From contig JADJXE010000001.1 of the NCBI GenBank assembly GCA_016716005.1, positions 1,625,001 through 1,689,000 on the forward strand: a stretch of 64,000 bases of DNA, read 5' to 3'. The DNA is from Acidimicrobiales bacterium (GTDB lineage: Bacteria > Actinomycetota > Acidimicrobiia > Acidimicrobiales > JADJXE01). The notes beneath the pieces are model-generated. The model did no database searches and was not told the origin of the DNA. It saw nothing but the letters and a program-made list of their open reading frames with translations. Positions 52,148 through 61,416 of the stretch are shown in pieces. How positions within the stretch are numbered: position 1 is the first letter of the stretch; each line of letters opens with the position of its first letter. The translations under genes and the position numbers were made by a program.

Positions 52148-52707
52148 GACAGCGACTCCCGCAGCAGGGCCCGCCCACGATGGATGCGGCTGCGCACCGT
52201 GCCGACCGGCACCTCGAGGGCATCGGCGATCTCCTGGTAGCCCATCCCCACCACGTCGCAGAGCACCACCGCCGCCCGGTAGTCGCCGGGGAGGGCGAGC
52301 AGCGCGGCCTGCACGTCGTCGGGCAGGGTCGACGCGGCCAGCTCCGCCTCGGGCTCGGCCGCGCCGGGCAGCAACCGCTCGGGCACGTCGGGCACCACGT
52401 GGAGAGGCCGGCGCTTCTTGCGCCTCGCCTCGTCGAGGAAGGCGTTGGTGGCGATGCGGCTCAACCAGCCGTGCAAGGTGCCGGGACGGTACGTGTCCAG
52501 CCCGCGCTGCACCCGCACCAGCACCTCCTGCACCAGATCCTCCGCGTCGTCGTGGTTGCCGGTGAGCCGGTACGACACCGTGTAGAGGAAGCGCCCGTGA
52601 TCCCGGGCCACCTCCTCCCACGTGGGAACCCCGCCCCGGTCGTCGGCCGCACCAGGCGGTTCGACAACAGCGGAGGCCCCAGCCTCGCGACGCCTCCTCC
52701 GGCTCAT
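52144..52707 (-). CDS. ECF sigma factor (SigE/RpoE type)
   Basis: 187 residues. Sigma-2 domain: RFLYTVSYRLTGNHDDAEDL then VQEVLVRVQRGLDTY. Sigma-4 domain: LPGDYRAAVVLCDVVGMGYQ then EIADALEVPVGTVRSRIHRG. It directs RNA polymerase to stress promoters. The downstream overlapping anti-sigma gene and nearby htrA and tatA are a classic SigE-type neighbourhood. Confidence 0.9.
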   Translation of the reverse strand: MSRRRRREAGASAVVEPPGAADDRGGVPTWEEVARDHGRFLYTVSYRLTGNHDDAEDLVQEVLVRVQRGLDTYRPGTLHGWLSRIATNAFLDEARRKKRRPLHVVPDVPERLLPGAAEPEAELAASTLPDDVQAALLALPGDYRAAVVLCDVVGMGYQEIADALEVPVGTVRSRIHRGRALLRESLS

Positions 52708-52801
52708 GAGCCGGACGGGTGGCGGAGCGAGCGTCGGGAGCGACTCGCCATGAGAACGACGCAGCGGGCGAGATGGTTCCCGCCCGCCTCAGCGACGCCG
52801 G

Positions 52802-52969
52802 TCAGGCGTCCTTGCGCTCCTCGTCGGCCTTCGCTCCCTCGGACACGCCCTGCTTGAACTCCTTCTGGGCCTGGCCGAGCGAGCGGGCCAGCTTGGGGAG
52901 CTTCGTCCCGCCGAACACCAGGAGGATGATGAGCAAGACGATGAGCAGTTCGGGAGCACCGAGGTTCAC
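52802..52969 (-). CDS. tatA: TatA-type twin-arginine translocase subunit
   Basis: 55 residues, GTG at 52969. APELLIVLLIILLVFGGTKL is the single membrane helix with the FG hinge; an amphipathic helix PKLARSLGQAQKEFKQGVSE and a charged tail follow. TatA/E forms the pore for folded proteins with TatC. tatC is not in the window. Lying downstream of the sigma gene, it copies the mycobacterial sigE-rseA-htrA-tatB arrangement in content. Confidence 0.85.
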   Translation of the reverse strand: MNLGAPELLIVLLIILLVFGGTKLPKLARSLGQAQKEFKQGVSEGAKADEERKDA

Positions 52970-53054
52970 GGTGCGAGCGTACCAGCGCCCCCCGGCGGGC
53001 ACCGGTCGCGTCACCCGGTCGGCGCGCTCGCCTCGCCGTGCCAGGCTGGCCCGC

Positions 53055-53849
53055 GTGCTCGAGTGCGTCGTGAACGTGAGCGAGGGCCGCCGCCCGCAGG
53101 TGGTACGGGCCATCGCCGGCGCCGCCGGGCGCGACCTGCTCGACGTGCACACCGACCCCGACCACCACCGGACGGTGCTCACCCTCCTCGGCGAGGGCGC
53201 CGTTCGCTCCGTGGCCCGGGCCAGCCTCGACCTGCTCGATCTGGGCGAGCACCAGGGCGCCCACCCGCGCATCGGCGTGCTCGACGTGGTCCCCTTCGTG
53301 CCCCTCGGCCCCGACGACCTCGCCGAGGCCCTGTCGGCGCGCGATCGCTTCGCCCGGTGGGCCGGGAGCGAGCTGCAGCTCCCCTGCTTCCTCTACGGCC
53401 CCGAGCGGAGCCTGCCCGACGTGCGCCGGCACGCCTTCGCGGAGCTGGCTCCGGACACGGGGCCGGCGCACCCGCACCCCACCGCCGGGGCCTGCGCCGT
53501 GGGCGCCCGGGCCGTCCTCGTGGCCTACAACCTGTGGCTGGCCGAACCGGACGCGTCGAGAGCCCGTGCCATCGCCCGCGACCTGCGGGGCCCGGCGGTG
53601 CGGGCCCTCGGCCTGGTGGTGGGCCGCGAGGTGCAGGTGTCGTGCAACCTCGTGGCCCCGCTCGAGGTTGGGCCGGCGGCGGTCTACGACGCGGTGGCGG
53701 CGCGGGCCCCGGTGGCCCGGGCCGAGCTGGTGGGCCTGGTGCCCGCGGCGGTGCTGGCCGCGATCCCCCGCCGGCGCTGGGACCAGCTCGACCTCGACCC
53801 CAGCCGCACCATCGAAGCCAGGATCGCGGCCCGGCGCACGCCCCGGTGA
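53055..53849 (+). CDS. glutamate formiminotransferase-like protein
   Basis: 264 residues, GTG at 53055. The N-terminus LECVVNVSEGRRPQVVRAIA, then VHTDPDHHRTVLTLLGEG and LGEHQGAHPRIGVLDVVPFV match the N-terminal FTCD formiminotransferase fold that binds folate. VRALGLVVGREVQVSCNLVA and ARAELVGLVPAAVLAAIPRR correspond to its second subdomain. It carries no cyclodeaminase domain. Enzymatic role in histidine degradation or formyl-folate supply is plausible; no hut genes are nearby. Confidence 0.8.
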   Translation: MLECVVNVSEGRRPQVVRAIAGAAGRDLLDVHTDPDHHRTVLTLLGEGAVRSVARASLDLLDLGEHQGAHPRIGVLDVVPFVPLGPDDLAEALSARDRFARWAGSELQLPCFLYGPERSLPDVRRHAFAELAPDTGPAHPHPTAGACAVGARAVLVAYNLWLAEPDASRARAIARDLRGPAVRALGLVVGREVQVSCNLVAPLEVGPAAVYDAVAARAPVARAELVGLVPAAVLAAIPRRRWDQLDLDPSRTIEARIAARRTPR

Positions 53850-53866
53850 GGGACGCCCGCCGAACG

Positions 53867-54142
53867 TCAGGCCGACGCCGACCGGCGGGCGAGGGCTCGC
53901 TGGCGGCGGACGCGACGGCGCTCCCGCTCGCTCATGCCCCCCCAGATCCCGAACTTCTCGCCGTTGGCCAGCGCGTACTCGAGGCAGTCCTCCCGCACCA
54001 CGCAGCCCCGGCACACCTCCTTGGCCTCCCGGGTGGACGCCCCGCGCTCGGGGAAGAACAGGTCGGGATCGACGCCGAGGCAGTTGGCGTAGTCCTGCCA
54101 GCCACGGTCGTCCGGATCGTCGTTCCCCACTGGCATCCGCAT
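53867..54142 (-). CDS. WhiB-family regulator (WhiB2/WhmD-like)
   Basis: 91 residues from ATG at 54142 (another at 54136). Cluster cysteines are C21, C44, C47 and C53. FGIWGGMSERERRRVRRQRA is the turn and basic tail typical of the WhiB2/WhmD group, linked to sporulation or septation in other actinobacteria. Upstream, an A/T-rich palindrome (54223-54232) is the most likely promoter element. Convergent with the formiminotransferase-like gene. Confidence 0.93.
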   Translation of the reverse strand: MRMPVGNDDPDDRGWQDYANCLGVDPDLFFPERGASTREAKEVCRGCVVREDCLEYALANGEKFGIWGGMSERERRRVRRQRALARRSASA

Positions 54143-54222
54143 CGATGTCCCCCCTCCGCCAGGGCGATGGCCGGGCGCTCGGAGGCTGGCCCGCCAGCCA
54201 TCCGACCAGCGCGGCACAGCCC

Positions 54223-54232
54223 TGTAATTACA
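54223..54232. promoter_or_regulatory. A/T-rich palindrome between WhiB and macro genes
   Basis: TGTAATTACA is a perfect 10-bp palindrome about 80 bases upstream of the WhiB start, standing out in very GC-rich DNA. It may be part of a promoter or an operator. No matching second element is visible. Confidence 0.3.
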
Positions 54233-54345
54233 TGGGTGTGATCTTCGCCTCTCCGAGGGACAAACGCAAGAGGGAATCCACCACTCGGGCGCGGGACTGA
54301 GGTATCGCGCGCCCGTCCGGCGGAGGGCTGCGGCACACTGCCGGC

Positions 54346-54864
54346 ATGCTCATCGAAGCGGTGCAGGCCGACATCACGACGCTGCCGGTCGACGCCATCG
54401 TCAACGCGGCCAACGGCGCGCTGCAGGCCGGGTCCGGGGTGTGCGGGGCGATCTTCGCGGCCGCCGGCCACCGCCCCCTGCAGGACGCCTGCGACGAGCT
54501 GGTCGCCGCGCACGGGCGGGTCGCGACCGGCGACGCCGTGGCGACACCGGGCTTCGCCCTCCCGGCCAGGCTCGTGATCCACGCCGTCGGCCCGGTCTGG
54601 CGCGGCGGAGCGAGCGACGAGGACGCGCTGCTCGCATCCACGTACCGCCGCGCCCTCGAGGTCGCCGACGCCGCCGGCGCCCGGTCCGTGGCCTTCCCGG
54701 CCGTCAGCACCGGCGTGTTCGCCTTCCCGCCCGACCGGGCGGCCGGCATCGCCGTGGAGGCCATCCGGTCGACGCCCACCGAGGTCGTCTCCCGAGTGGT
54801 GCTGTGCGCCTTCGACCGCGCCACCTACGACCGCTACGTGCGCCTGCTCGCCGAGGGCGGCTGA
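54346..54864 (+). CDS. macro-domain ADP-ribose hydrolase
   Basis: 172 residues, one complete macro domain. Binding motifs: VDAIVNAANGALQAGSGVCG (Asn for ribose, G-S/G-V-C-G loop for phosphates), RLVIHAVGPVW, and AFPAVSTGVFAFPPDRAAGI with the phosphate loop. It resembles MacroD-type enzymes that remove ADP-ribose from proteins or O-acetyl-ADP-ribose. Stand-alone gene; the phosphate loop is intact. Confidence 0.92.
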   Translation: MLIEAVQADITTLPVDAIVNAANGALQAGSGVCGAIFAAAGHRPLQDACDELVAAHGRVATGDAVATPGFALPARLVIHAVGPVWRGGASDEDALLASTYRRALEVADAAGARSVAFPAVSTGVFAFPPDRAAGIAVEAIRSTPTEVVSRVVLCAFDRATYDRYVRLLAEGG

Positions 54865-54878
54865 GGGCGTCGAAGCCG

Positions 54879-56893
54879 TCAGGCGCCCCGGCGGGCCCGC
54901 CCCGAGCGCAGCGCCCGCTTCTGCTCGATGAAGTCGACGAGCACGTAGTCGCCCAGGGTCTCGGGCGTCGTGAAGAAGGCGCGGCCCTGGTTCAGCTGGG
55001 TGAGCTTCTCCACGAAGGCGCGCAGGTACCCGTTGGCGTCGAGCATGAAGGTGTTGATCCTGATGCCCTCCCGGGTGCACCGCGCCACCTCGCGCAGCGT
55101 GGCGTCGACCGTCTCACGCACCGGCGGGTAGTTGAAGAACACCTCGCCGTCGGGGAGGAGATGGGCGGTGGGCTCGCCGTCGGTGATCATGATGATCTGC
55201 TTCGTCCCGGCCTGGCGGGCCAGCATGCGTCGGCTCAGCAGGAGCGCGTGCTGCATGTTCGTGCCGTAGACGAAGTCCCACGACACCTCGGGCAGCTGCT
55301 CGGGCCTGAGCTCGCGCCACCCTCGCTGAAGCCCACGATCCCCAGGAAGTCGCGGGGGAACTGGCTGGAGATGAGGGCGTGGAGCGCCATCGCGACCTTC
55401 TTCGCCGCGAGGAAGTTGTCGCGCATCGGCATCGACAACGACAGGTCGAGCATCAGCACGGTGCTCGACCGGACCAGGTGCTCGGTGCGCTCCACCTCGA
55501 AGTCGTCGGGCGACAGGGTGACCGGCGTGCCGCCGCCGGTGCGGCGGATGGCGTTGCGGATCGTGCGCTCGATGTCGAGGTTGAACGGATCGCCGAACTC
55601 GTAGGGCTTGGTCTCGTAGGACCGCTCGTGGCCGGCGCCCACCCGCTCGATCTCGTGCTTGCCGATCTTGTCCCGCTGCAGCTTGCGGAACAGGTCGGAG
55701 AGCGCGTTGTTGCCGATCCGCCGGATGCCACGAGGGGTCAGCTCGTAGCGCCCCTCCTTCTGCTCGATGAGGCCCGCCTGCTCGAGGAGCCGGGACAGCT
55801 CGGCCAGCTTCTCCAGGCTGCGGGCGGCGTCGTCGCCCAGCAGCTCGCGGGCCCGGTCGAGGTCGACCTCGGCCAGCGCACCCGGGCTCGTCGCCGACCG
55901 CAGGAGGTTCTCGAGCTGGTCGAGGTCGCCGAGCTGCTCCATGAGCTGGGCGGCGTCCGCGAACCCGAGCGGGTCCTGGCCCCGGAACTGGTACGAGCGG
56001 TCCCAGCCGGCCTGGGGGAACAGCTGCTGCAGGTGCGACGACAGCTGGTCGACCTGCCACCGCAGATCCATGTCGTCCAGGAGCTGCTCGGCCAGCCCCT
56101 GCAGCTGGGCGCGCTGCTCGGGCGTCATCGAGTTGAGCATCGCCTGCATGGCCGCCATGCGCTGGGCCATCACCTCGAGCAGCTCGTCGAGGGTCTGGGG
56201 GTTCTCCGGGAAGAAGTCGCCGAAGCGCTCCATGAAGGACTCGAAGTCGGGCTCCTCGCCCTCGGCCCGCTGGTCGAGCATGCGGTTGAGCTCGGCGAGC
56301 ATGTCCTTCATGCGCTGCATCTGCTCGGGGCCCACGTTGCTCATGGCCCCGGCCATCTGGTCGACGTAGCGCTGCATCAGCTGCTGGCGGAGCCGGTCGA
56401 GGAGCTCCTCGAACCGCTGCTGGGCCTCGGCCGACGTGAAGTCGTACTGCTGCAGCTCGCGCACCTGGCCGGCAAGGTCGGGAGGCAGGAGATCGAGCCG
56501 CGTCCGACGCTCGGCGGCGGCCTGCTCGGTGAGCTCCTGACGGCGCTGGTCCCCCGACTCGCGAGCCTGCCGGGCGAGCTCGTCGAGCGCCTCTCGCTCC
56601 TCGTCGACCACCTCGCGCAGCTGCTCGGCGATGTCGTCGTAGACCCCGCCGAGGTCGTGGCGCTCGAGCTCGTCGCGCCGGCGGCGACGGAGCTGCTCGA
56701 GGATGTCGCGCAGACCCTGGAGGCGCTCGCCGTTGTTGTCGCGGAAGCCCGACTGGAGCATGCGGCGCAGCGCCGCGTTGAGGTCCCCGTGGTAGAGGAG
56801 GTCGTCGGTGATCTCCGACAGGATCCCCTCGGCGTCGAGATCGAACCCCGTCTGCGTGCCGTCCCAGCGCGAGTAGCGGAAGCCCGTCCCCAT
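54879..56893 (-). CDS. VWA-domain protein, frameshifted
   Basis: Two frames join near 55325 into a ~671-residue protein. The front is helical and charged with Gln/Glu/Leu-rich coiled segments (about 40-330). The rear is a von Willebrand A domain (about 480-660) with the MIDAS DxSxS (VLMLDLSLSMPMRDNFLAAK), a TNMQ Thr and the MITDGEP Asp. This is the BatA/CoxE-like class that works with a MoxR ATPase, which is encoded at 59958-61353. All motifs survive, so a one-base sequence error is likely. ATG at 56893. Confidence 0.85.
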
Positions 56894-56962
56894 GGGGGAA
56901 GGCTACCGGCCTGCGCTGGCCCGGGCCCGGCGTGCCCCGTCCGCCCGGGGACTAAAGTCGAC

Positions 56963-57655
56963 GTGCGTGCGCGCCCCGCGCCTTCGTCTTCGTCGACCTG
57001 TCGGGGTTCACCGCCTTCACCGCCGTCGAGGGCGACGCCGCGGCCGCCGGCGTGCTGCACGTGTTCCGCTCGATCGTCCGGTGGGTCGCCTCCCGCCGGG
57101 GGGTGCGCGTCGACAAGTGGCTCGGCGACGGCGCCATGCTCGTGGCGGTCGAGCCGGAGGATGCCGTGGCCACAGCCGTCGAGCTGGCCTGGCGGGTGGG
57201 CGACGCCTGCGCGCCGCTCGGCCTGCGGGTGGGGATCGCCTCCGGGGAGGCCCTGCTGTTCGAGGGCGACGACTACGTGGGGACCGCCGTCAACCTGGCC
57301 GCCCGCCTGTGCGAGGAGGCCCGGCCCAGCGAGGTGCTGGCCACCACCGAGGTGGCCGCCGGCGCACCCCCCTGGGTCCACGTGGGTCCCGTCCAGCACC
57401 GCCAGCCGAAGGGCTCACCCGCTCCGATCGAGCTGGTCGACCTCTGGATCGCCCCCGCCGGGGCCCGACGCGGTCGTCGACCCCGTGTGCGGCCTGGCCC
57501 TGGCCCCCGGCGCCGTGGTGGCCACCCGGCCCGGCCCGAACGGCCCCATGCCGTTCTGCTCGAGGAGCTGCGCCCAGCAGTGGGGCAGCGGTACGCCCGG
57601 GCCGGCGGCACCGGCGGCTGGGCCCACCGCCGACCGGACGGGCGATCGACCGTGA
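56963..57655 (+). CDS. class III nucleotide cyclase domain fused to YHS domain, frameshifted
   Basis: About 230 residues. The cyclase part has AFVFVDLSGFTAFTAVEGDA (first metal Asp), VDKWLGDGAMLVAV (second metal Asp) and FEGDDYVGTAVNLAARLCEE, with the transition-state Asn/Arg N-x-x-A-R. A frame change at ~57465 leads into DPVCGLALAPGAVVATRPG and MPFCSRSCAQQWG, a YHS-type Cys motif (possible metal or heme binding). The start is unclear; frames also change near 56985. Length is short for a sensor-linked cyclase. Its stop overlaps the GH1 GTG. Confidence 0.75.
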   Translation: MRARPAPSSSSTCRGSPPSPPSRATPRPPACCTCSARSSGGSPPAGGCASTSGSATAPCSWRSSRRMPWPQPSSWPGGWATPARRSACGWGSPPGRPCCSRATTTWGPPSTWPPACARRPGPARCWPPPRWPPAHPPGSTWVPSSTASRRAHPLRSSWSTSGSPPPGPDAVVDPVCGLALAPGAVVATRPGPNGPMPFCSRSCAQQWGSGTPGPAAPAAGPTADRTGDRP

Positions 57656-58848
57656 CGTACCCGGACGGCTTCTGGTGGGGCACCGCGGCCTCGGCCACCC
57701 AGGCCGAGGGGGCCGCTCCCGGCAGCGACTGGCGGTTGTGGGAGGAGCGCGGGCGGGTGCCGCCCTCGGGCGACGGCAACGGCTTCGCCAGCGCCTACGC
57801 CGACGACTTCGCGCTGCTGGCGTCGTACGGGCTCCGCCACCATCGCCTCTCGCTCGACTGGGCCCGGATCGAGCCCCGACCCGGGAAGATCGACGGCCAG
57901 CGCGTGGAGCACGACCGCCGGGTGCTGGAAGCTGCCGGCGCGGCCGGCGTGGCAGTGTGGGCCTGCCTCCACCACTTCACGCTGCCCGGGTGGTTCGTCG
58001 ACGAGGGCGGGCTGCTCGACGACCGGGCCCGCTCGTACTACTGGCCGCGGTTCGTCGACGTGTGCGCCCAGACCTTCGGCGACCTGGTCGCCGGCTGGAC
58101 GCCGATCAACGAGCCCGTCGCCTGGGCGGCGGGCAGCCACCTGACCGGCGAGCTCCCCCCGTGGCGGGAGGATCCCCGGCTCTTCGGCGACGCTCTCCGC
58201 GCCGTCCACCTGGCCTGGCGGGACGCGTGGCGGGAGCTGCGCGGCGGGGGGCTCCCGGTGTGCACCGTGCTCAACCTGTCGCCGGTGCATGCGGCCGACC
58301 GCTCCCCCGAGGGCCCGGCGAGCCGCCGACGAGGTCGACGAGGTCGTCTGGCAGGTCGTGCTGCGGGCGCTGCGGGAGGGGATCCTGGCCGTGCCCGGCC
58401 GGGCCGAGGAGGAGGTCCCCGACCTGGCGGGCTCGTGCGACCTGGTGGGGTTCTCGTACTACCACGCGATCGCCGTCGGCCCGGACGGGAGCCGGGGGAC
58501 CTACCCGGCCGGCGCCCGCGTGGGCCCGCTCGGCTACGCCCCTGGGCCGAGGGCCTCGGGGTCGTGCTCCACCGCCTGGCCGAGGAGCTGCCCGACCTGC
58601 CGCTGGTCGTGGCCGAGCTCGGCGTCGGCACCACCGACGACGCCTGGCGCGTCGACGTGCTCCGCGACCCTCACGGAGGTCCAGCGGGCCCTCGCCGACG
58701 GGATCGACGTCCGCGGGTGTTCTTCTGGACGGGCGTCGACAGCTACGAGTGGCGCCACGGCTTCGACGTGCCGTTCGGCCTGTTCGACCGGGCTCGGCGC
58801 CCACGCGAGAGCGCCGAGCTCGTCGCCGACACGATCAGGGGCGCGTAG
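57652..58848 (+). CDS. GH1 beta-glucosidase-like hydrolase, frameshifted
   Basis: About 399 residues over several frames. The start is GTG at 57652 (GTGA overlap with the cyclase). Motifs: FWWGTAASATQAEGA, RLSLDWARIEP, LHHFTLPGWF, WTPINEPVAWAAG with the acid/base Glu, and LVVAELGVGTTDDAW with the nucleophile Glu. GYEW-like SYEWRHGFDVPFGLF closes the barrel. Frame changes near 58310, 58545, 58675 and 58722 are likely read errors. It hydrolyses beta-glycosides; the substrate is unknown. Confidence 0.8.
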   Translation: MTYPDGFWWGTAASATQAEGAAPGSDWRLWEERGRVPPSGDGNGFASAYADDFALLASYGLRHHRLSLDWARIEPRPGKIDGQRVEHDRRVLEAAGAAGVAVWACLHHFTLPGWFVDEGGLLDDRARSYYWPRFVDVCAQTFGDLVAGWTPINEPVAWAAGSHLTGELPPWREDPRLFGDALRAVHLAWRDAWRELRGGGLPVCTVLNLSPVHAADRSPEGPASRRRGRRGRLAGRAAGAAGGDPGRARPGRGGGPRPGGLVRPGGVLVLPRDRRRPGREPGDLPGRRPRGPARLRPWAEGLGVVLHRLAEELPDLPLVVAELGVGTTDDAWRVDVLRDPHGGPAGPRRRDRRPRVFFWTGVDSYEWRHGFDVPFGLFDRARRPRESAELVADTIRGA

Positions 58849-58869
58849 CCCACCTGAGCCCGGCGACGC

Positions 58870-59124
58870 CCACCCGTCTCGATCGCGCCGACACCGCCCC
58901 AGCGTCGCCCAGCGCGACGAAGACAGCACCCCACCCGTCCCGATCGCGCCGACACCGCCCCAGCGTCGCCCAGCGAAGAAGACCCTCGGAGGGGTGAAGG
59001 CGGGGCCCGCGTGCCGACCAGGACGGCGCCCCACCCGTCTCGATCGCGCCGACACCGCCCCAGCGTCGCCCAGCGCGACGAAGACCCTCGGAGGGGTGAA
59101 GGCGGGGCCCGCGCGTGCCGATCA
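58870..59124. repeat. three ~50-bp intergenic repeats with ~40-bp spacer duplicated
   Basis: CACCCGTCTCGATCGCGCCG followed by ACACCGCCCCAGCGTCGCCC occurs three times, at about 58870, 58931 and 59031. A second block beginning GACCCTCGGAGGGGTGAAGG occurs twice, at about 58981 and 59092. Copies are nearly identical. No array-like constant spacing exists. Confidence 0.85.
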
Positions 59125-59137
59125 GGGAGGCATGGGG

Positions 59138-59950
59138 ATGCCGGCCCTCCGGGTGCTCCGCCTGGCCCTCGCAGCCACCGCGGCAGCGGCGATGGTCGCC
59201 GCGGCCGTGTCGAACCTGCGCCTCGAACAGCCCCGGTGGGATCCCGGCGCTGGCGTCAGACCTGGCCGGCGCCCAGCAGGACCTGGAGGACACCGCGTGG
59301 GCGCTGCGGGCCATCTTCTACCGGGTGGACCTGGGCGACGAGTGGGTGGAGCACCGCGGCCCGGTCGACGAGGCAGCGGCAGCCGCCCGCGATGCGGGGG
59401 CCACCACCTCCTGCCGGACGGGCCGATCGCCGCCGAACCGCCGTACGCGCGCTGCCCCTGCGGGCCTGCTTCGAGGAGGTGGGCGGCCCGATGCCCCCGG
59501 AAGTGGTGAGCACGGAGGCCGTCTCGCCCCGCTTCGTGCGCTTCGACGGCGCGTTCGCGCTGTCCGCCACCCTCGTCACCACGTCGCCGGCCGCCGCCGA
59601 CGGCCTGGTGCAACGGGCCTCGACCCCCGCCTGCGGACTGCATCGGCCGCCGCACCGCCGACAGCGACGAGGGCACGCCCGTGCGGGTGCTCGGCACCGA
59701 GCCGCTCGACCAGCCCCCGCTGGGCGACGCCCTCCACGCCTTCCGGGTGCGTGCGATCCACGACGAGGGCGAGGGCGAGCGGGAGATCGTGATGGACGCG
59801 GCCGTGGTGCGGCTCGACCGGGCGGTGCTCGCCTTCGTTTTCGCCAGCCCCGTCGTGCCGGTGGTGGCCGCCGACCGCGACGCGGTGACGCGGGCGCTGG
59901 TGGGCCGGCTGGCGGTGCTCCCGAACGTGGGTGCGGCCAGCCCCGGCTGA
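59138..59950 (+). CDS. exported protein of unknown function, frameshifted
   Basis: About 270 residues pieced together from three frames. GGGAGG seven bases before the ATG at 59138 fixes the start. PALRVLRLALAATAAAAMVA is a signal peptide or membrane anchor. Further parts read DLEDTAWALRAIFYRVDLGD, RACFEEVGGPMPPEVVSTEA, FVRFDGAFALSATLVTTSPA and VRVLGTEPLDQPPLGDALHA. No family recognised. Frame changes at ~59245, ~59405-59460 and ~59615-59640. Confidence 0.6.
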
Positions 59951-59957
59951 CCGGACG

Positions 59958-61353
59958 CTAGGAGCGGCCGCGATACGTCGCCTCGGGAGCCGACCGCGTC
60001 CTTGTTGAGCCGCTTCGACAGGTGGAGCCCCTCGAGCACGAACTCGACGGCGCTGGCCTCGGCGGCTGGGCCCTCGCACGCAGCCAGGGACCGGACCGCC
60101 TCCGGGAGCCCGGGGATCTGGCCCACCAGGGCGGCCTCGTCGGCCGACGAGACGTCTTCGCCCACGTGCGCGACGAGCCCCTCGTCGAACGCGCTGATCA
60201 CCCCGCGCAGCCGGTCGGCGGCCTGGCGCTCCTGAACACCGTGAGCACCGCCGCCTTCACCAGGCCCTCGACGATCGCCTCGTCGCGGCCCTCCTCGAGG
60301 GTCTCGATCTCGACCTTGCCGGCGGTGCTGGCCGCCAGCGCGGACAGATCGCTCACCCGGGGACCACCTCGCGCTCGCCGTGGCGCAGCGCCCGGCGGGT
60401 GGCGTTGGCGACCAGCGTCTCGTAGTTGGCGACCGTGAGGCGCACCGACACCCCGAGCGCTGGTTGATGTGCGGGCTCTGGCGGGCCAGGTGGCTCAGCT
60501 GGGTGACGATCTCGGCCATGTAGTCGGGCATCGTCACGGTGATGCCGTCACCGTCGAGCGGACGGGCCTCCTGGACGGCGATCGCCATCTCGGTCGCCAC
60601 CTCGAGCGGGTAGTGCGTCCGGATCTGACTGCCGAAGCGGTCCTTCAGCGGGGTGATGATGCGGCTGCGATTGGTGTAGTCCTCGGGGTTGGCCGATGCG
60701 AAGAGGAGCACGTCGAGCGGCAGGCGCACCTTGAAGCCGCGGATCTGCACGTCGCGCTCCTCGAGCACGTTGAGCAGGCCCACCTGGATGCGCTCGGCGA
60801 GATCGGGGAGCTCGTTGATGGCGAACACCCTGCGGTTCGTGCGCGGACGAGGCCGTAGTGGAGCGTGAGCTCGTCCGACAGGTAGCGCCCTCGGCCACCT
60901 TGATCGGGTCGACCTCGCCGATCAGGTCGGCGATCGACGTGTCGGGCGTCGCCAGCTTCTCGCCGTAGCGGGCGTCGCGATGGACCCACTCGATCGGGGT
61001 GTCCTCGCCCCGCTCGTGGATGAGGTCGCGGGCGTGCTTCGACACCGGGTGGTAGGGATCGTCGTTGATCTCCGACCCGGCCACGGTCGGCATCCACTCG
61101 TCGAGCAGGCCCAGCAGCGAGCGGATCATGCGGGTCTTGGCCTGCCCCCGCTCGCCCAGGAAGATGATGTCGTGCCCGGCGAGGAGGGCGTTCTCGAGCT
61201 GCGGGAGCACCGTGTCGTCGTAGCCCATCACCCCGGGAACAGCCGCTCCCCGCCGGCGATCCGGGCGATGGCGTTGCGGCGGATCTCCTCCTTGACCGGC
61301 ACGGACACCCAGCCCGATTCGCGGAGCTGGCCGAGGGTGGCAGGGCGAGACAT
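59958..61353 (-). CDS. MoxR-type AAA+ ATPase, frameshifted
   Basis: About 465 residues over several frames, ATG at 61353. PLENALLAGHDIIFLGERGQ and GQAKTRMIRSLLGLLDEW hold Walker A. FAINELPDLAERIQVGLLNV is the Walker B side, and DVLLFASANPEDYTNRSRII is sensor 1. The C-terminus RLNKDAVGSRG ends the lid. Frame changes near 61236, 60895, 60840, 60465, 60370, 60232 and 59985. MoxR ATPases remodel partner proteins with VWA proteins such as 54879-56893. The length and order of motifs are normal, so the breaks are probably sequence errors. Confidence 0.85.
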
Positions 61354-61416
61354 GCGGCCAACCTACCTGGGCCACCAGCGTTCGGTGGGGGAAGACCGGC
61401 TAGCGTCGCCCGCCCG

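Noticed and set aside
58870..59124. CRISPR array
   Set aside because: Only three repeats, irregular spacing, spacers that are themselves repeated, and no cas genes.
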